The position numbers and the translations under genes were made by a program. The notes under the pieces were generated by a model, which saw nothing but the letters and a program-made list of their open reading frames with translations, did no database searches and was not told where the DNA came from. A stretch of 64,000 nucleotides of DNA, taken from contig CAWDZQ010000004.1 in assembly GCA_963807065.1 (NCBI GenBank), positions 372,001 through 436,000 on the forward strand, given 5' to 3'. Origin of the DNA: CAWAND01 sp963807065 (GTDB taxonomy: Bacteria; Chloroflexota; Anaerolineae; Anaerolineales; E44-bin32). Positions 1 through 8,118 of the stretch are shown piece by piece (within the stretch, counting starts at the first letter, position 1; each line of letters opens with the position of its first letter).

Positions 1-1663
1 GCGCCGCGGCGGACTCATCCGTGCCGCCACTCTCCGAGCCCAGTTCAGACACCTCGGCCCCCAGTTCTCGCACGGCTGTATCCACCATGCCGCCGTTCTC
101 CATCACGGGTCCACCCGGCGCCGGTTCGAACTCTTCCCACTGGTCGGAGAGGACGCACTGCACACCCATTGCTCGGCCGAACACGTACTCCATTGCTGCA
201 GACACTTGTTTGAGCGCTTCGCCCTTCTCCATCTTCTCGCGAAGCAGATCACTGGCAAACCCGATCACCAGCCGGTCATCATGGATACCCAGAGGCTGCC
301 CCGAATTCAGCAGGGCCTGCGCCCGAGGGTCGCGTTCGAAAACCGCCGACAGGATGTCGCGCCACCGATCTTGCACATCCTGGAAGGTCACAGGACCGGA
401 TGCCGTCGGTGGGGCGGCCGCCGGGCTGCCGGCCTTGGAGCCGGCCTCCTCCTTCGCAGGTCGGGGGGATGCCGCAGGGGGCGATTCGGTCTGCTGGGCT
501 GGCGGCTGGGCGGGCGCCGCCGCAGTCTTTCCGGGCGGTGAAGGGGCGGCCGCGCCGGGAGCCTTCGCCTGCGCGCCCTGCATCTCCCGCTCCCCCAAAA
601 ACTCCAGGAAGGCCAATTCCAACGGGAGCGCCGGCTGCCAATTCGATCGACCTTCGCGTGCCGCGGCGCTGAACGCCTCCAGTCCTGTGAGCAGCTTGGC
701 CAGACTGATCTGCCCGGCCGCAGCATCCAAGCGCTGTCGCGATTCCGATGAGACCTCTAACAATTCGTCGTTCCCCATCTTCACCATCAGCAAGTTACGC
801 AGGTCATCGACCGTCTGGCGGGCCAACTGGCGTGCATCCGCCCCTCCGTCGAGGGCGTCGTTGATCAGGGTCAAGCCCTGGCCCGCATTGGACTCGATCC
901 AGGCGGTCACCAGCGCCTGCACAGCCTGGCTGGCCGCCGTGCCCAATACCGACTGCACGTTTTGCAGCGTGACCATCTCCCCCGTCGAGGCCAACTGGTC
1001 CAACAGAGAGATGGCGTCGCGGAAGCTGCCCGTCGCCTGGCGGGCGATCACCTCCAAGGCGGCAGGTTCCACTTCAATCAATTCACGGACCACTTGCTCA
1101 GCCAGATAGTCCGCGATCACGTTAACCGGCAGCCTGCGAAACTCGTGCCGCTGGCACCGCGAAAGCACCGTGGCCGGGATCTTGTGCACTTCGGTCGTGG
1201 CCAGGATAAAAATGGCATGGTCGGGGGGCTCTTCCAGGGTCTTCAAAAGGGCATTAAAGGCCGCCGTGGAAAGCATGTGCACTTCGTCCACGATGTAGAC
1301 CTTGGCCCGACCCTGGTTGGGGGAGAAGTTGATCTTGTCTCGAAGGTCGCGCACGTCTTCCACGCTCGTGTTGGAGGCGGCATCGATTTCGATCAGATCC
1401 AGAAACCTTCCCTCGTTGACCGCCACGCAGGCCGAGCATTGGTTGCAGGGCCGGTCAACCGGATCATCGGCCAAACAGTTGATGGCTTTGGCCAGCAGAC
1501 GCGCCGTGCTCGTCTTCCCGGTCCCCCGCGGCCCAGCAAACAGGTACGCGTGGGCTACCCGTTCGCCCTTGACGGCGTTCCGGAGGGTCTGGATCACGTG
1601 GGGTTGGCCCACGACTTCGTCCCAGGTCAGGGGCCGCCACTTTCGGTACAGAGCTTGGGGCAT
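1..1663 (-). CDS. dnaX: DNA polymerase III subunit gamma/tau, 3' end outside window
   Basis: Clamp-loader ATPase subunit of the replicative polymerase. The minus-strand frame opens at 1663 with MPQALYRKWRPLTWDEVVGQ, a typical DnaX N-terminus, and stays open to base 1 (554 codons). The P-loop GPRGTGKT is at about residues 44-51. It is followed by a zinc-finger cluster (PCNQCSAC) and the Walker B region VYIVDEVHML. After about residue 385 comes a Pro/Ala-rich linker and then a tau-like tail, so little of the protein is missing. The mRNA shows no clear Shine-Dalgarno sequence before this start. tatA is divergent. Confidence 0.95.
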   Translation of the reverse strand, partial: MPQALYRKWRPLTWDEVVGQPHVIQTLRNAVKGERVAHAYLFAGPRGTGKTSTARLLAKAINCLADDPVDRPCNQCSACVAVNEGRFLDLIEIDAASNTSVEDVRDLRDKINFSPNQGRAKVYIVDEVHMLSTAAFNALLKTLEEPPDHAIFILATTEVHKIPATVLSRCQRHEFRRLPVNVIADYLAEQVVRELIEVEPAALEVIARQATGSFRDAISLLDQLASTGEMVTLQNVQSVLGTAASQAVQALVTAWIESNAGQGLTLINDALDGGADARQLARQTVDDLRNLLMVKMGNDELLEVSSESRQRLDAAAGQISLAKLLTGLEAFSAAAREGRSNWQPALPLELAFLEFLGEREMQGAQAKAPGAAAPSPPGKTAAAPAQPPAQQTESPPAASPRPAKEEAGSKAGSPAAAPPTASGPVTFQDVQDRWRDILSAVFERDPRAQALLNSGQPLGIHDDRLVIGFASDLLREKMEKGEALKQVSAAMEYVFGRAMGVQCVLSDQWEEFEPAPGGPVMENGGMVDTAVRELGAEVSELGSESGGTDESAAA

Positions 1664-1814
1664 CAAACGCTCACTTTGGGTTGGAGGGATGGTCCTTCAG
1701 TTCGGCGGGGTTTCCCGCCTCGGGATCGGGCACGGGGTCAGTGCCGGCCGCGGGGCCGAGTCTATCAGACGCCCATGCCCCATGCAAGTTGGAGCGAAAG
1801 GTCGCTGGCTGAGG

Positions 1815-1823
1815 TGCTATAAT
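1815..1823 (+). promoter_or_regulatory. Extended -10 promoter of tatA
   Basis: TGCTATAAT is a perfect extended -10 element. No good -35 box lies at the usual spacing. Transcription would start near 1830, giving a leader of about 23 nt that contains the AAAGGA ribosome binding site. Confidence 0.7.
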
Positions 1824-1852
1824 CACCTCGACTTGAGAAAGGAATGGTCCGA

Positions 1853-2053
1853 ATGCCTTCTAATTTCGGCGCCCCAGAACTGATTATCATCCTCATTGTT
1901 GTCCTGCTCGTATTCGGTGTCGGCCGGTTGAGCCGCATTGGTGGAGAGATGGGCAGCGCGATCCGTGAGTTCCGCCGGGGGCTGCAGGGCGATGAGCCCG
2001 CCGAGAAACCCGAGGACAAACCCGCCGAGGGCCATACCGACGACAAGGCTTGA
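1853..2053 (+). CDS. tatA: Twin-arginine translocase subunit TatA/TatE
   Basis: Small membrane subunit that forms the pore of the Tat system for folded proteins. The 66-residue protein has the family layout: a short N-terminal extracytoplasmic stretch, one hydrophobic helix (about residues 8-22), the FGxGRL hinge, an amphipathic helix (SRIGGEMGSAIREFRRGL) and a charged tail. An ATG at 1844 is in frame, but AAAGGA at 1838-1843 sits 9 nt before the ATG at 1853, so the later start is preferred. No tatC is nearby. Confidence 0.93.
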   Translation: MPSNFGAPELIIILIVVLLVFGVGRLSRIGGEMGSAIREFRRGLQGDEPAEKPEDKPAEGHTDDKA

Positions 2054-2149
2054 TCGAAACCTTCTCATTCCAGCCCAGCTCGCCATGTCCTTAACTACAC
2101 ACCGGCCCTTGGGGCCAGTTTAGTTTACGGAGCAGGCCTTCCCCCGAAC

Positions 2150-2896
2150 TCAGTTGGCGGGGATCTGAAACGTCGACTGCACCTTGCCGGTGTTGTCCCT
2201 GAGGGTGATGACTTTGCCCGGCAGCCAGACGGCTTCGGTCAACCCCCAGTACAGGTCGATCACCGTGTCGGTGCCAGTGCGTGTATGGATGCTGACGGCG
2301 CCGTCGTGGAGCGTGAAGGCGGGGAACGTGTAGGCGTGCCCCTGGCCGTCATCCAATGTCCAGCCGGCCAAATCGACCACCCCGCCGGAGTTGAGCAGCC
2401 GCACCGCCTCCGAATCCAGGTCGCCTGCCCCTGTCACCCCGCGGATGTCGACCGCCGGTGCGTCCTGGCTGGCGGTGGCGGTGGGCTGGGGGCTACTTCC
2501 CCCCTGGCCGGGGCTCCCCGAGTTGGTCGCCGCCGGCGTCACCGGCACGATCAGGATCTGGCCAGCGCTGAGTGCATCCGGATTGGCAAGATTGTTGGCC
2601 TTCATCAGGGCGTCGATGGAAATCCCCAACTCGACGGCGATATCACCCATCGTGTCGCCTGACCGAACGACGTAGGTGACCGGCGTCGGTGTGGGGACCA
2701 GGGTCAGCGTCTGGGTGGGTACGAGGCTGGCCGCCACCGACATGGCATCCATGGTGGAAGTCGGAGGAATCTCGGGCACCGGCTGAACCCGGCCCCAAAT
2801 CATGAGCACGCCCAGCATGGTGAGCGCCGAAATGATGACATTCAATACAAGATAAGGGAGATACTGCCGCCAGCCGGATCGACGAACGCTGCCCAT
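2150..2896 (-). CDS. Membrane-anchored LysM and lamin-tail domain protein
   Basis: A 248-residue envelope protein. It has an N-terminal membrane segment (about residues 12-35), then a threonine/proline-rich linker. A LysM domain follows (YVVRSGDTMGDIAVELGIS...ANPDALSAGQILIVP), which normally binds glycan. The C-terminal region (WTLDDGQGHAYTFP, GKVITLRDNTG) looks like a lamin-tail beta sandwich. The frame is open further upstream, but the extended -10 box at 2905-2913 lies only 8 bp before this ATG, so the upstream part would not be transcribed. The start is probably leaderless. Confidence 0.8.
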   Translation of the reverse strand: MGSVRRSGWRQYLPYLVLNVIISALTMLGVLMIWGRVQPVPEIPPTSTMDAMSVAASLVPTQTLTLVPTPTPVTYVVRSGDTMGDIAVELGISIDALMKANNLANPDALSAGQILIVPVTPAATNSGSPGQGGSSPQPTATASQDAPAVDIRGVTGAGDLDSEAVRLLNSGGVVDLAGWTLDDGQGHAYTFPAFTLHDGAVSIHTRTGTDTVIDLYWGLTEAVWLPGKVITLRDNTGKVQSTFQIPAN

Positions 2897-2904
2897 GGCC
2901 GCGC

Positions 2905-2913
2905 ATGATAGCA
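2905..2913 (-). promoter_or_regulatory. Extended -10 promoter, probably leaderless start
   Basis: On the minus strand it reads TGCTATCAT and ends 8 bp before the ATG of the LysM protein at 2896. No Shine-Dalgarno sequence fits in between. Confidence 0.6.
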
Positions 2914-2933
2914 CAGGTGAGGCCAAAACGGAA

Positions 2934-2962
2934 TTGACCGCCGCCTCAGCCCCCCTTAGAAT
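2934..2962 (+). promoter_or_regulatory. Promoter of NYN-domain gene, probably leaderless
   Basis: TTGACC (2934-2939), a 17-bp spacer and TAGAAT (2957-2962). Transcription would start at about 2969, only a few bases before the ATG at 2972. Confidence 0.65.
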
Positions 2963-2971
2963 CGGATGACC

Positions 2972-3457
2972 ATGCCCTACATCATCGATGGCCACAACCT
3001 GATCGGAGTGCTTCCCAGCATCCAGCTTTCCGACCCCGAAGATGAACGCCAGTTGGCCGACCTGCTGCAGGGGTTCGCTCAGCGGACTCGGCGCAGACTG
3101 ACAGTTTACTTCGATCGAGGTGCACTCGGAGGGCGGGACATTCGTGCCGGGCTCGTTACCCTCAAGTTCGTCTCCAGCGGTACGGCCGATGACGCCATAG
3201 CCGCCCATCTGCGCCGGCTCCGGGGCGATGCCGGCAACTGGACGATCGTTTCATCCGATCGCCAGGTCCAGGCCGAAGCGCGGTCCGCCGGGGCCAAGAT
3301 CCTCTCCAGCGAAACCTTTGCCGGAATGCTGCCTGGGGAGTCAGATCAGGCCCCCGATGCTCGGCAGACCCCTGACCTTTCGGAGGATGAGATCGCCGAA
3401 TGGGAGGCCATTTTCGCCCGGCGCCATCGGGGAGGCGGCCATTCATCGAAATCTTAG
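2972..3457 (+). CDS. NYN/PIN-like RNA nuclease, YacP family
   Basis: A 161-residue protein of the NYN (YacP/Rae1-like) fold, a family of metal-dependent ribonucleases acting on rRNA or mRNA. It opens with YIIDGHNLIG, the family's signature first acidic strand. Further acidic positions are in VYFDRG, GTADDAIA and IVSSDRQVQ, spaced as in PIN-type active sites. An in-frame ATG lies at 2966, but the promoter spacing favours 2972. It diverges from the LysM gene. Confidence 0.8.
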   Translation: MPYIIDGHNLIGVLPSIQLSDPEDERQLADLLQGFAQRTRRRLTVYFDRGALGGRDIRAGLVTLKFVSSGTADDAIAAHLRRLRGDAGNWTIVSSDRQVQAEARSAGAKILSSETFAGMLPGESDQAPDARQTPDLSEDEIAEWEAIFARRHRGGGHSSKS

Positions 3458-3487
3458 CAAGCCTTAATCAACATTCGGGATGTCGGG

Positions 3488-3496
3488 TGCTATCAT
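3488..3496 (+). promoter_or_regulatory. Extended -10 promoter of candidate small RNA
   Basis: TGCTATCAT, with a weak -35 (TCAACA at 3468-3473, 4 of 6 consensus matches). Predicted start is near 3503. Confidence 0.5.
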
Positions 3497-3502
3497 GCTT
3501 CT

Positions 3503-3646
3503 GGATGGCCCGGCTCTCCCCCCAGTGCTGGTATCCGGGACCATCTTAGGGAGCAATCCTGCCGATGTCATACTCCCCTGTGAATTGGCAGGCCCCTAAC
3601 AGCCAGGACCGCCGGATGCGACCCCTCAGTCCGGCGGTTCCTTTTT
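3503..3646 (+). ncRNA. Candidate structured small RNA, about 145 nt
   Basis: A non-coding stretch bounded by an extended -10 promoter and a strong intrinsic terminator, with no ORF and no ribosome binding site. Internal helices can be drawn by eye: CCCGG pairs with CCGGG in the 5' third, and CCTGCCGAT pairs with ATTGGCAGG (9 bp) around a 17-nt loop. It lacks the SRP, tmRNA and RNase P signatures I looked for, so the family is unknown. It could also be the terminated leader of something lost. Confidence 0.45.
3606..3646 (+). terminator. Rho-independent terminator
   Basis: GGACCGCCGGA pairs with TCCGGCGGTTCC (11 bp, one bulged T), followed by five T residues. It ends the small RNA and also separates the + strand from the convergent J-domain gene. 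Confidence 0.85.
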
Positions 3647-3695
3647 AATTCAGAGTTCGATGGGTACAGCGGTGCAGGCCCCGAGGTCTTTGGAG

Positions 3696-4503
3696 TTACT
3701 GCAACTCAGCCAGCTCCAACTCTAACTCCACAATTTCTCGCCGGAAATCGGCGGCCATCTCGGCCAGCAGCTCGCGCCCCTCGCGTCGGGCGATGCTGGC
3801 GTCCAACATAAGCTTCACTTCGGAGGAACGTGTCAATCGGCCGATCTCAGCTTGCAATTGGGCGATCACTCCATCCAGCCGCTTGATCTCCCGCCGAAGC
3901 TCTACCAGGATTTGCTCGCGGCTCTTCTCCGGGCCGCTCTCCGGGCGATCGACCCGGGATGCCAACTTTCGCAGAGCTTCCACGTCCCCGTCGGCGTAGG
4001 CCTGATTAACCTCGGCCATCACCTTCTCTCGCCACTTCTTTTCTTCCGGATCACCGGTGAGATCGGGATGGAAACGCTTGGCCAGGGCCCTATATTCGGC
4101 CTTGATTTGGCTCTTGGTAGCAGCGTCGGGCGCCCGCTTGGGCTCCTTGGGCATCCCCTCGGGGGGCTTGCGCCAGGTGCGCTCGTACTGCGCAAAAACG
4201 TCGGGCGGGGCGTCGTCCTCCGATTCGGCGCGCGCTCCCCACTGGGCACGGCGTTCGGCCCGATGCCGTGCCTGGGACACCTCTTTGTGCAGATCGCTCA
4301 GTCGGGATTGCAGCGGCCCGATGCGGCGTGCCATCTCCGCCTGGAAGCTGGCCAACTCGAGCGCGCATCTCAAACAGGTCGAGCTCAAGCTCGGCCGCGC
4401 GCTCTTGACGCTGGCTGACCTGCGCGTCCAGTTCGGCCAGCTCCGGATCTCTCGATCGGCGGAGGGCTTCACCAAGGCCCCCGGAGCTGCGTCTTCGAAA
4501 CAT
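3696..4503 (-). CDS. Coiled-coil J-domain protein, frameshifted
   Basis: A DnaJ-like co-chaperone domain within a coiled-coil protein. The likely N-terminus (MFRRRSSGG at 4503, GGGGAG ribosome binding site) reads into a charged helix ending LELDLFEMRA. The rest lies in another frame from LELASFQAEMARR to the stop at 3696. Removing one base in the GCGCGC run at 4361-4366 joins the two into 268 residues. The J domain is in the middle (KAEYRALAKRFHPDLTG with HPD), and long coiled coils follow. Either a 1-nt assembly error or a real lesion is possible. Confidence 0.75.
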
Positions 4504-4530
4504 TTTTCTCCCCGGAAATACCGCCCCTGC

Positions 4531-5196
4531 TCAGGGTTGGCTGACGGTCAGGTTGTCGAAATGGATCTCTGTGCCATCCGTCTCATACGAGGTGGCGGTC
4601 AGGGCGATTTCCCCGGAAGAGAACGTGTCGTCCTGTGCCGACGCCAGGTGTTGGCCGTTCACGTACAGATCCAGGTTGCTCCCACTGCAGACCGCTCGCA
4701 GCAGATTGCTGGCGTTGCCGGTATGGATAACGCTCAACTCCTGCCAATCGACCAGTGGCTCGTAAGAGTCTCCGTTCCCCAGCAGAATGCTGTAGTTGCC
4801 GTCACCGGAGATCAGGAGGTAGTAGCCATCCCCATTGTCCTGAGCCCGGCACATGATGCCATAGTCGTTGTTGTTGTTCCCCGGCGCTTGGACCTGGGAA
4901 GTCTCTACCTGGATGTCCGCGTCTCCAAATGACTGATTGCCAATTCCCCACATCGTGGCTCCGTCGCCATCCGATGTGACGATGTACTTGCCACCCTGAT
5001 AGCCGACCTCCCCATGATCGTAGCTACCGATTTCCCATCCCGAACTTTGATCGTCAAAGTTGTCCTGGTAAATGATTTGGCTGCTTGATGAAGATCCCCC
5101 ACCCAGGCTGGACGACTTGATAACGTTGTCAAACAGGCTGCATGAAAGCGAGCCGGCGACCAGAAACCCCAGACCAATCATCCACGTTTTTCGCAT
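4531..5196 (-). CDS. Secreted lipoprotein with lectin-like (DUF1080-type) sandwich
   Basis: A 221-residue exported protein. The signal peptide (MRKTWMIGLGFLVAGSLSC) ends in a Cys at a near-lipobox. A Ser/Gly linker follows, then a beta-rich domain with FDDQSSGWEIGS at its start and FDNLTVSQP at its end. That layout is typical of concanavalin-A-like laminarinase/DUF1080 domains that bind or cleave sugars. No catalytic residues can be assigned. The ATG at 5196 is chosen because it begins the signal peptide. Confidence 0.65.
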   Translation of the reverse strand: MRKTWMIGLGFLVAGSLSCSLFDNVIKSSSLGGGSSSSSQIIYQDNFDDQSSGWEIGSYDHGEVGYQGGKYIVTSDGDGATMWGIGNQSFGDADIQVETSQVQAPGNNNNDYGIMCRAQDNGDGYYLLISGDGNYSILLGNGDSYEPLVDWQELSVIHTGNASNLLRAVCSGSNLDLYVNGQHLASAQDDTFSSGEIALTATSYETDGTEIHFDNLTVSQP

Positions 5197-5232
5197 AGCT
5201 CCTCGCGTCGGGGACCCTAAGTGCAAGGGCGT

Positions 5233-5667
5233 TCAGCGCGTCCCCGTGATGTAGTTTTCCAGCTGCTCAATGACAAACTCTTGCTCGGCGATGACCTCTT
5301 TGACCACGTCACCGATCGATATGATGCCGACGACCTTGTCGTGTTCCAGCACGGGAAGGTGACGGATCCGCTTCTGCGTCATCAGAGCCATGCAGTCCTC
5401 GATCCGCTGGTCAGGACTGATACAGACGACCTGGGACGTCATCACATCACTCACGGGCGTATCGGCCGAGCTTTTGCCGTGGAGGGCGATCTTTCGTGCG
5501 TAGTCTCGCTCCGAGAAGATCCCTTCCAGGCTGTCGCTTTCCATGACCAGCAGGGCACCAATGTCCTTTTCGGCCAGCCGTTCGAGCGCATCATATACGC
5601 TTGCGTCCGGGCGAATGGACCACACTTTGTTTCCCTTGACCTGCAGAAGATGCCTGACGGTCTCCAT
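5233..5667 (-). CDS. Tandem CBS-domain protein
   Basis: A 144-residue protein with two CBS motifs and nothing else, a regulatory module that binds adenosyl nucleotides. The first CBS is about residues 10-65 (VYDALERLAEKDIGALLVM...GIFSERDYAR) and the second about 75-130 (SDVMTSQVVCISPDQ...MTQKRIRHLPVLE...GIISIGDVVK). The ATG at 5667 has AAAGGGG 6 nt upstream, which decides the start. The partner protein is unknown. Confidence 0.9.
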   Translation of the reverse strand: METVRHLLQVKGNKVWSIRPDASVYDALERLAEKDIGALLVMESDSLEGIFSERDYARKIALHGKSSADTPVSDVMTSQVVCISPDQRIEDCMALMTQKRIRHLPVLEHDKVVGIISIGDVVKEVIAEQEFVIEQLENYITGTR

Positions 5668-5850
5668 GACAACCCCTTTGCTCGTCGGAAGGTCCGGGCC
5701 GATAGCTTGCGGATCTCTCACCATACGGGCCTTGGCGAGTGCACCAGGCGATTATGAAAGGGGGTGGAGCAGTGCGGCCGCGCCAATGCCGTAGTCGCAT
5801 GCCGGCCCGGCGTCTGATGTCGAAGCCGATCCGGCCGAAGAAAACACATT

Positions 5851-6528
5851 CTACTCAGCCGCCACGGAGGGGGCAAATCGGATGGCAGTTCCCCGTCGAA
5901 AAACCAACACCTGCCACACAACCTCCCGGCGCCGGAAGACCTCTTCCAGGCCATTCATCTCGGCAATCCGTTCGATGGCCTCCGGAGGATGGACGAAGAC
6001 GCGAAAGGCACTCCTCTGAATCCACATGGCGGCGTTGATGGCCCAAGCTCCCAAACGAGTCCACCAAGTACGCCGGGGAAGGACCAGGCCGTAGAGTTTA
6101 CCTGCTCGCGCCGAGGACAGACCGACCAATCCCGGCATATCCGGATAGCAGCAGACTACCCGGTCCAAACACACAATGTCGGCCATTTCCAACGCCGGAG
6201 CCAGGTCGACGAAGTTCCCATGCCGCCACCTCACCCGATCCGCAACGCCACGCTCGTCCGCTTCCCTTTGAGCTGCCTTCAGGAACGCCGATGAAGCCTC
6301 CACCAAAGTGGCCGAGCGGGCGCCGGCCTCCAGCAGGCGAAGCGCAATACCGCCCAGACCACCCCCGATGTCCATCACCGTCGAACCGATGACTCCCTGC
6401 CGTTCCAAACTCTCGATGAGCCAACGTGTTGTCCGATCGAGCCCATGCAGGTGCATGTGCGCGCGCCGCCTCTCGGCTGAGCGTTCACCAAAGGTTGACT
6501 CGACGGCCTGGCAGTGGGCGCACGGCAT
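5851..6528 (-). CDS. Class I SAM-dependent methyltransferase
   Basis: A 225-residue Rossmann methyltransferase. Motif I is VMDIGGGLGGIALRLLEAGA, followed by LVEASSAFL (acidic residue for the ribose) and DIVCLDRVVCCYPD. The start at 6528 (MPCAHCQAVES) has AGGAGG 11 nt upstream. An ATG at 6552 lies only 2 bp from the -10 box, so it is unlikely to be translated. The N-terminal CAHC is notable but is not a full zinc site. The substrate is unknown. Confidence 0.8.
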   Translation of the reverse strand: MPCAHCQAVESTFGERSAERRRAHMHLHGLDRTTRWLIESLERQGVIGSTVMDIGGGLGGIALRLLEAGARSATLVEASSAFLKAAQREADERGVADRVRWRHGNFVDLAPALEMADIVCLDRVVCCYPDMPGLVGLSSARAGKLYGLVLPRRTWWTRLGAWAINAAMWIQRSAFRVFVHPPEAIERIAEMNGLEEVFRRREVVWQVLVFRRGTAIRFAPSVAAE

Positions 6529-6554
6529 GCTGAAGGTTGCCTCCTGATCCATCG

Positions 6555-6583
6555 ACTCTAGGCGAAAAGAAGGCGGCGGTCAA
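6555..6583 (-). promoter_or_regulatory. Promoter of methyltransferase gene
   Basis: On the minus strand TTGACC (6578-6583), a 17-bp spacer and TAGAGT (6555-6560). Transcription starts near 6549, which supports the downstream start codon at 6528. Confidence 0.6.
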
Positions 6584-6609
6584 TGAGGGGTTGGGCGCCG
6601 GGCATCCCA

Positions 6610-7899
6610 TTAAGGGGCGTGTGCGATCTCGCGATCGGGATCGCCGCCGTTGATGGGCGTGGGGTTCGTCTCCCCGGTGATCAGGCGCAGCTTCCGCCCG
6701 AAGAACAGGTAGTCGTTGATCCAATTGACAAGCACCACCACCCGGTTGCGAAAGCCGATCAGAGAAATCAAGTGGAAGCCCAACCAGACCAGCCACGCCA
6801 GAAAGCCCTTGAAGTTGAGACCAAACAGCGTGGCCACCGCTTTGCCCCGTCCGACCACCGCCATCATCCCCTTGTCGCGGTATCGGAACGGGGCTGGCAC
6901 CTCACCCTCCTTGCGTGCCAGGATCACTCCGGCCACATACTCGCCCTGTTGGATGGCCACAGGGGCCATCTGCGGCAAAGGTTGGCCGTCCTTTTCGACA
7001 TAGGCTGAGTCCCCAATCACAAACACCTCCGGATGGCCGGCCAGACTGAGGTCGGGCGCAAGCGGAATGCGATCGCCGCGCACGGGCTCGACCGGAAGCT
7101 GGTGGACCAGGGGCTCGGCCTTAACCCCCGTGGACCAGAACAGGGTCGAGCTGGGGATCGATTCGCCCCCTTCGAGTTCCACCGAATTCTGAGTGGCGCC
7201 GACCACCCGCGCGTTGAGGCGAACCTCAACCCCCATCCGTTCCAGGCGGGCGGCGGCGTACACCCCCAGGGGCCTGGGGAAGGGTGCGAGCAGGGTGTCG
7301 AGCGCCTCGATCTGAATGATGCGGACGTCCTCCCGGCTCAGCTCCGCGTAGTCTCGCCACAGTTCCAGCTTGACCAGTTCGGCCAGCGCCCCGGCGAACT
7401 CAACCCCCGTCGGGCCGCCCCCAACGATCACAAATGTGAGCAGAGCCCGCCGCTGTTCGGGGTCACGGACCTCCAAAGCCTGCTCGAACGCCCCGAGGAT
7501 GTGGTTTCGAAGGCTCACGCCGTCGGTCAAATACTTCAGGGCATAGGCGTATTGTTTCACCGACTCCAACCCCAGGAAGTTGGGAACACTTCCCGGCGAC
7601 AGGATCAACTCATCGTAGCTGATGGTCCCTTGATCGGTATGCAGGATGCGCTCGCCCAGGTCGATTTCACGTACCTCCGCCAGGCGAAAGCGCGTGTGCT
7701 GCCAATCCCGGATGATGTCCCGCAGGGGGTAGACGATCGACTCCTGCTCCTGGCTCCCGGTCGCCACCTGATAGAGCAATGGCGTGAAGAGGTGAAAGTT
7801 CTGGCGGTCGACCAGAACCAGTTCCATTCCCCGTCCAGCCAGCGCTCGCGCTGCGCTCAACCCGCCAAATCCCAAACCTACAATGACGACCCGCTTCAT
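6610..7899 (-). CDS. ndh: Type II NADH dehydrogenase (NDH-2)-like flavoprotein
   Basis: A 429-residue peripheral-membrane FAD enzyme that passes electrons from NADH to quinone without pumping protons. The FAD site GLGFGGLSAARAL is at about residues 8-20. The second Rossmann motif VIVGGGPTGVEFAGALAEL binds NADH. HPEVFVIGDSA is the C-terminal FAD motif, followed by MAPVAIQQGEYVA, where the AIQQG region is typical of quinone-binding NDH-2. The C-terminus carries hydrophobic membrane-anchoring helices. The start at 7899 has GGAGGAGGG upstream. It is divergent from transaldolase. Confidence 0.88.
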   Translation of the reverse strand: MKRVVIVGLGFGGLSAARALAGRGMELVLVDRQNFHLFTPLLYQVATGSQEQESIVYPLRDIIRDWQHTRFRLAEVREIDLGERILHTDQGTISYDELILSPGSVPNFLGLESVKQYAYALKYLTDGVSLRNHILGAFEQALEVRDPEQRRALLTFVIVGGGPTGVEFAGALAELVKLELWRDYAELSREDVRIIQIEALDTLLAPFPRPLGVYAAARLERMGVEVRLNARVVGATQNSVELEGGESIPSSTLFWSTGVKAEPLVHQLPVEPVRGDRIPLAPDLSLAGHPEVFVIGDSAYVEKDGQPLPQMAPVAIQQGEYVAGVILARKEGEVPAPFRYRDKGMMAVVGRGKAVATLFGLNFKGFLAWLVWLGFHLISLIGFRNRVVVLVNWINDYLFFGRKLRLITGETNPTPINGGDPDREIAHAP

Positions 7900-8118
7900 C
7901 TGACTTCCCTCCTCCGCCCGCCGACAAACCGGCTCTTGGTCGGGCGAAAAGCGGCCTCCCATTGCCTCAAGCGTACCCGCTGAATGTTTGTTTCTTCTAT
8001 GCGGTCGGTTCTCATCGACTTGTTAATTCGCACGCGTTGGCCGGGTGATACGGTTAAGGTACCTGAGCAGTCGGTCCGTCCGGCCGTCGCCGAGCGGAGC
8101 GGGTTTAAGGAGGCCAAT

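Noticed and set aside
3503..3646. Small RNA as SRP RNA, tmRNA or RNase P RNA
   Set aside because: It lacks the SRP GGAAG/GCAGCC loop motif, the tmRNA tRNA-like ends, and the RNase P GAGGAAAGTCC core, and is too short for the last two.
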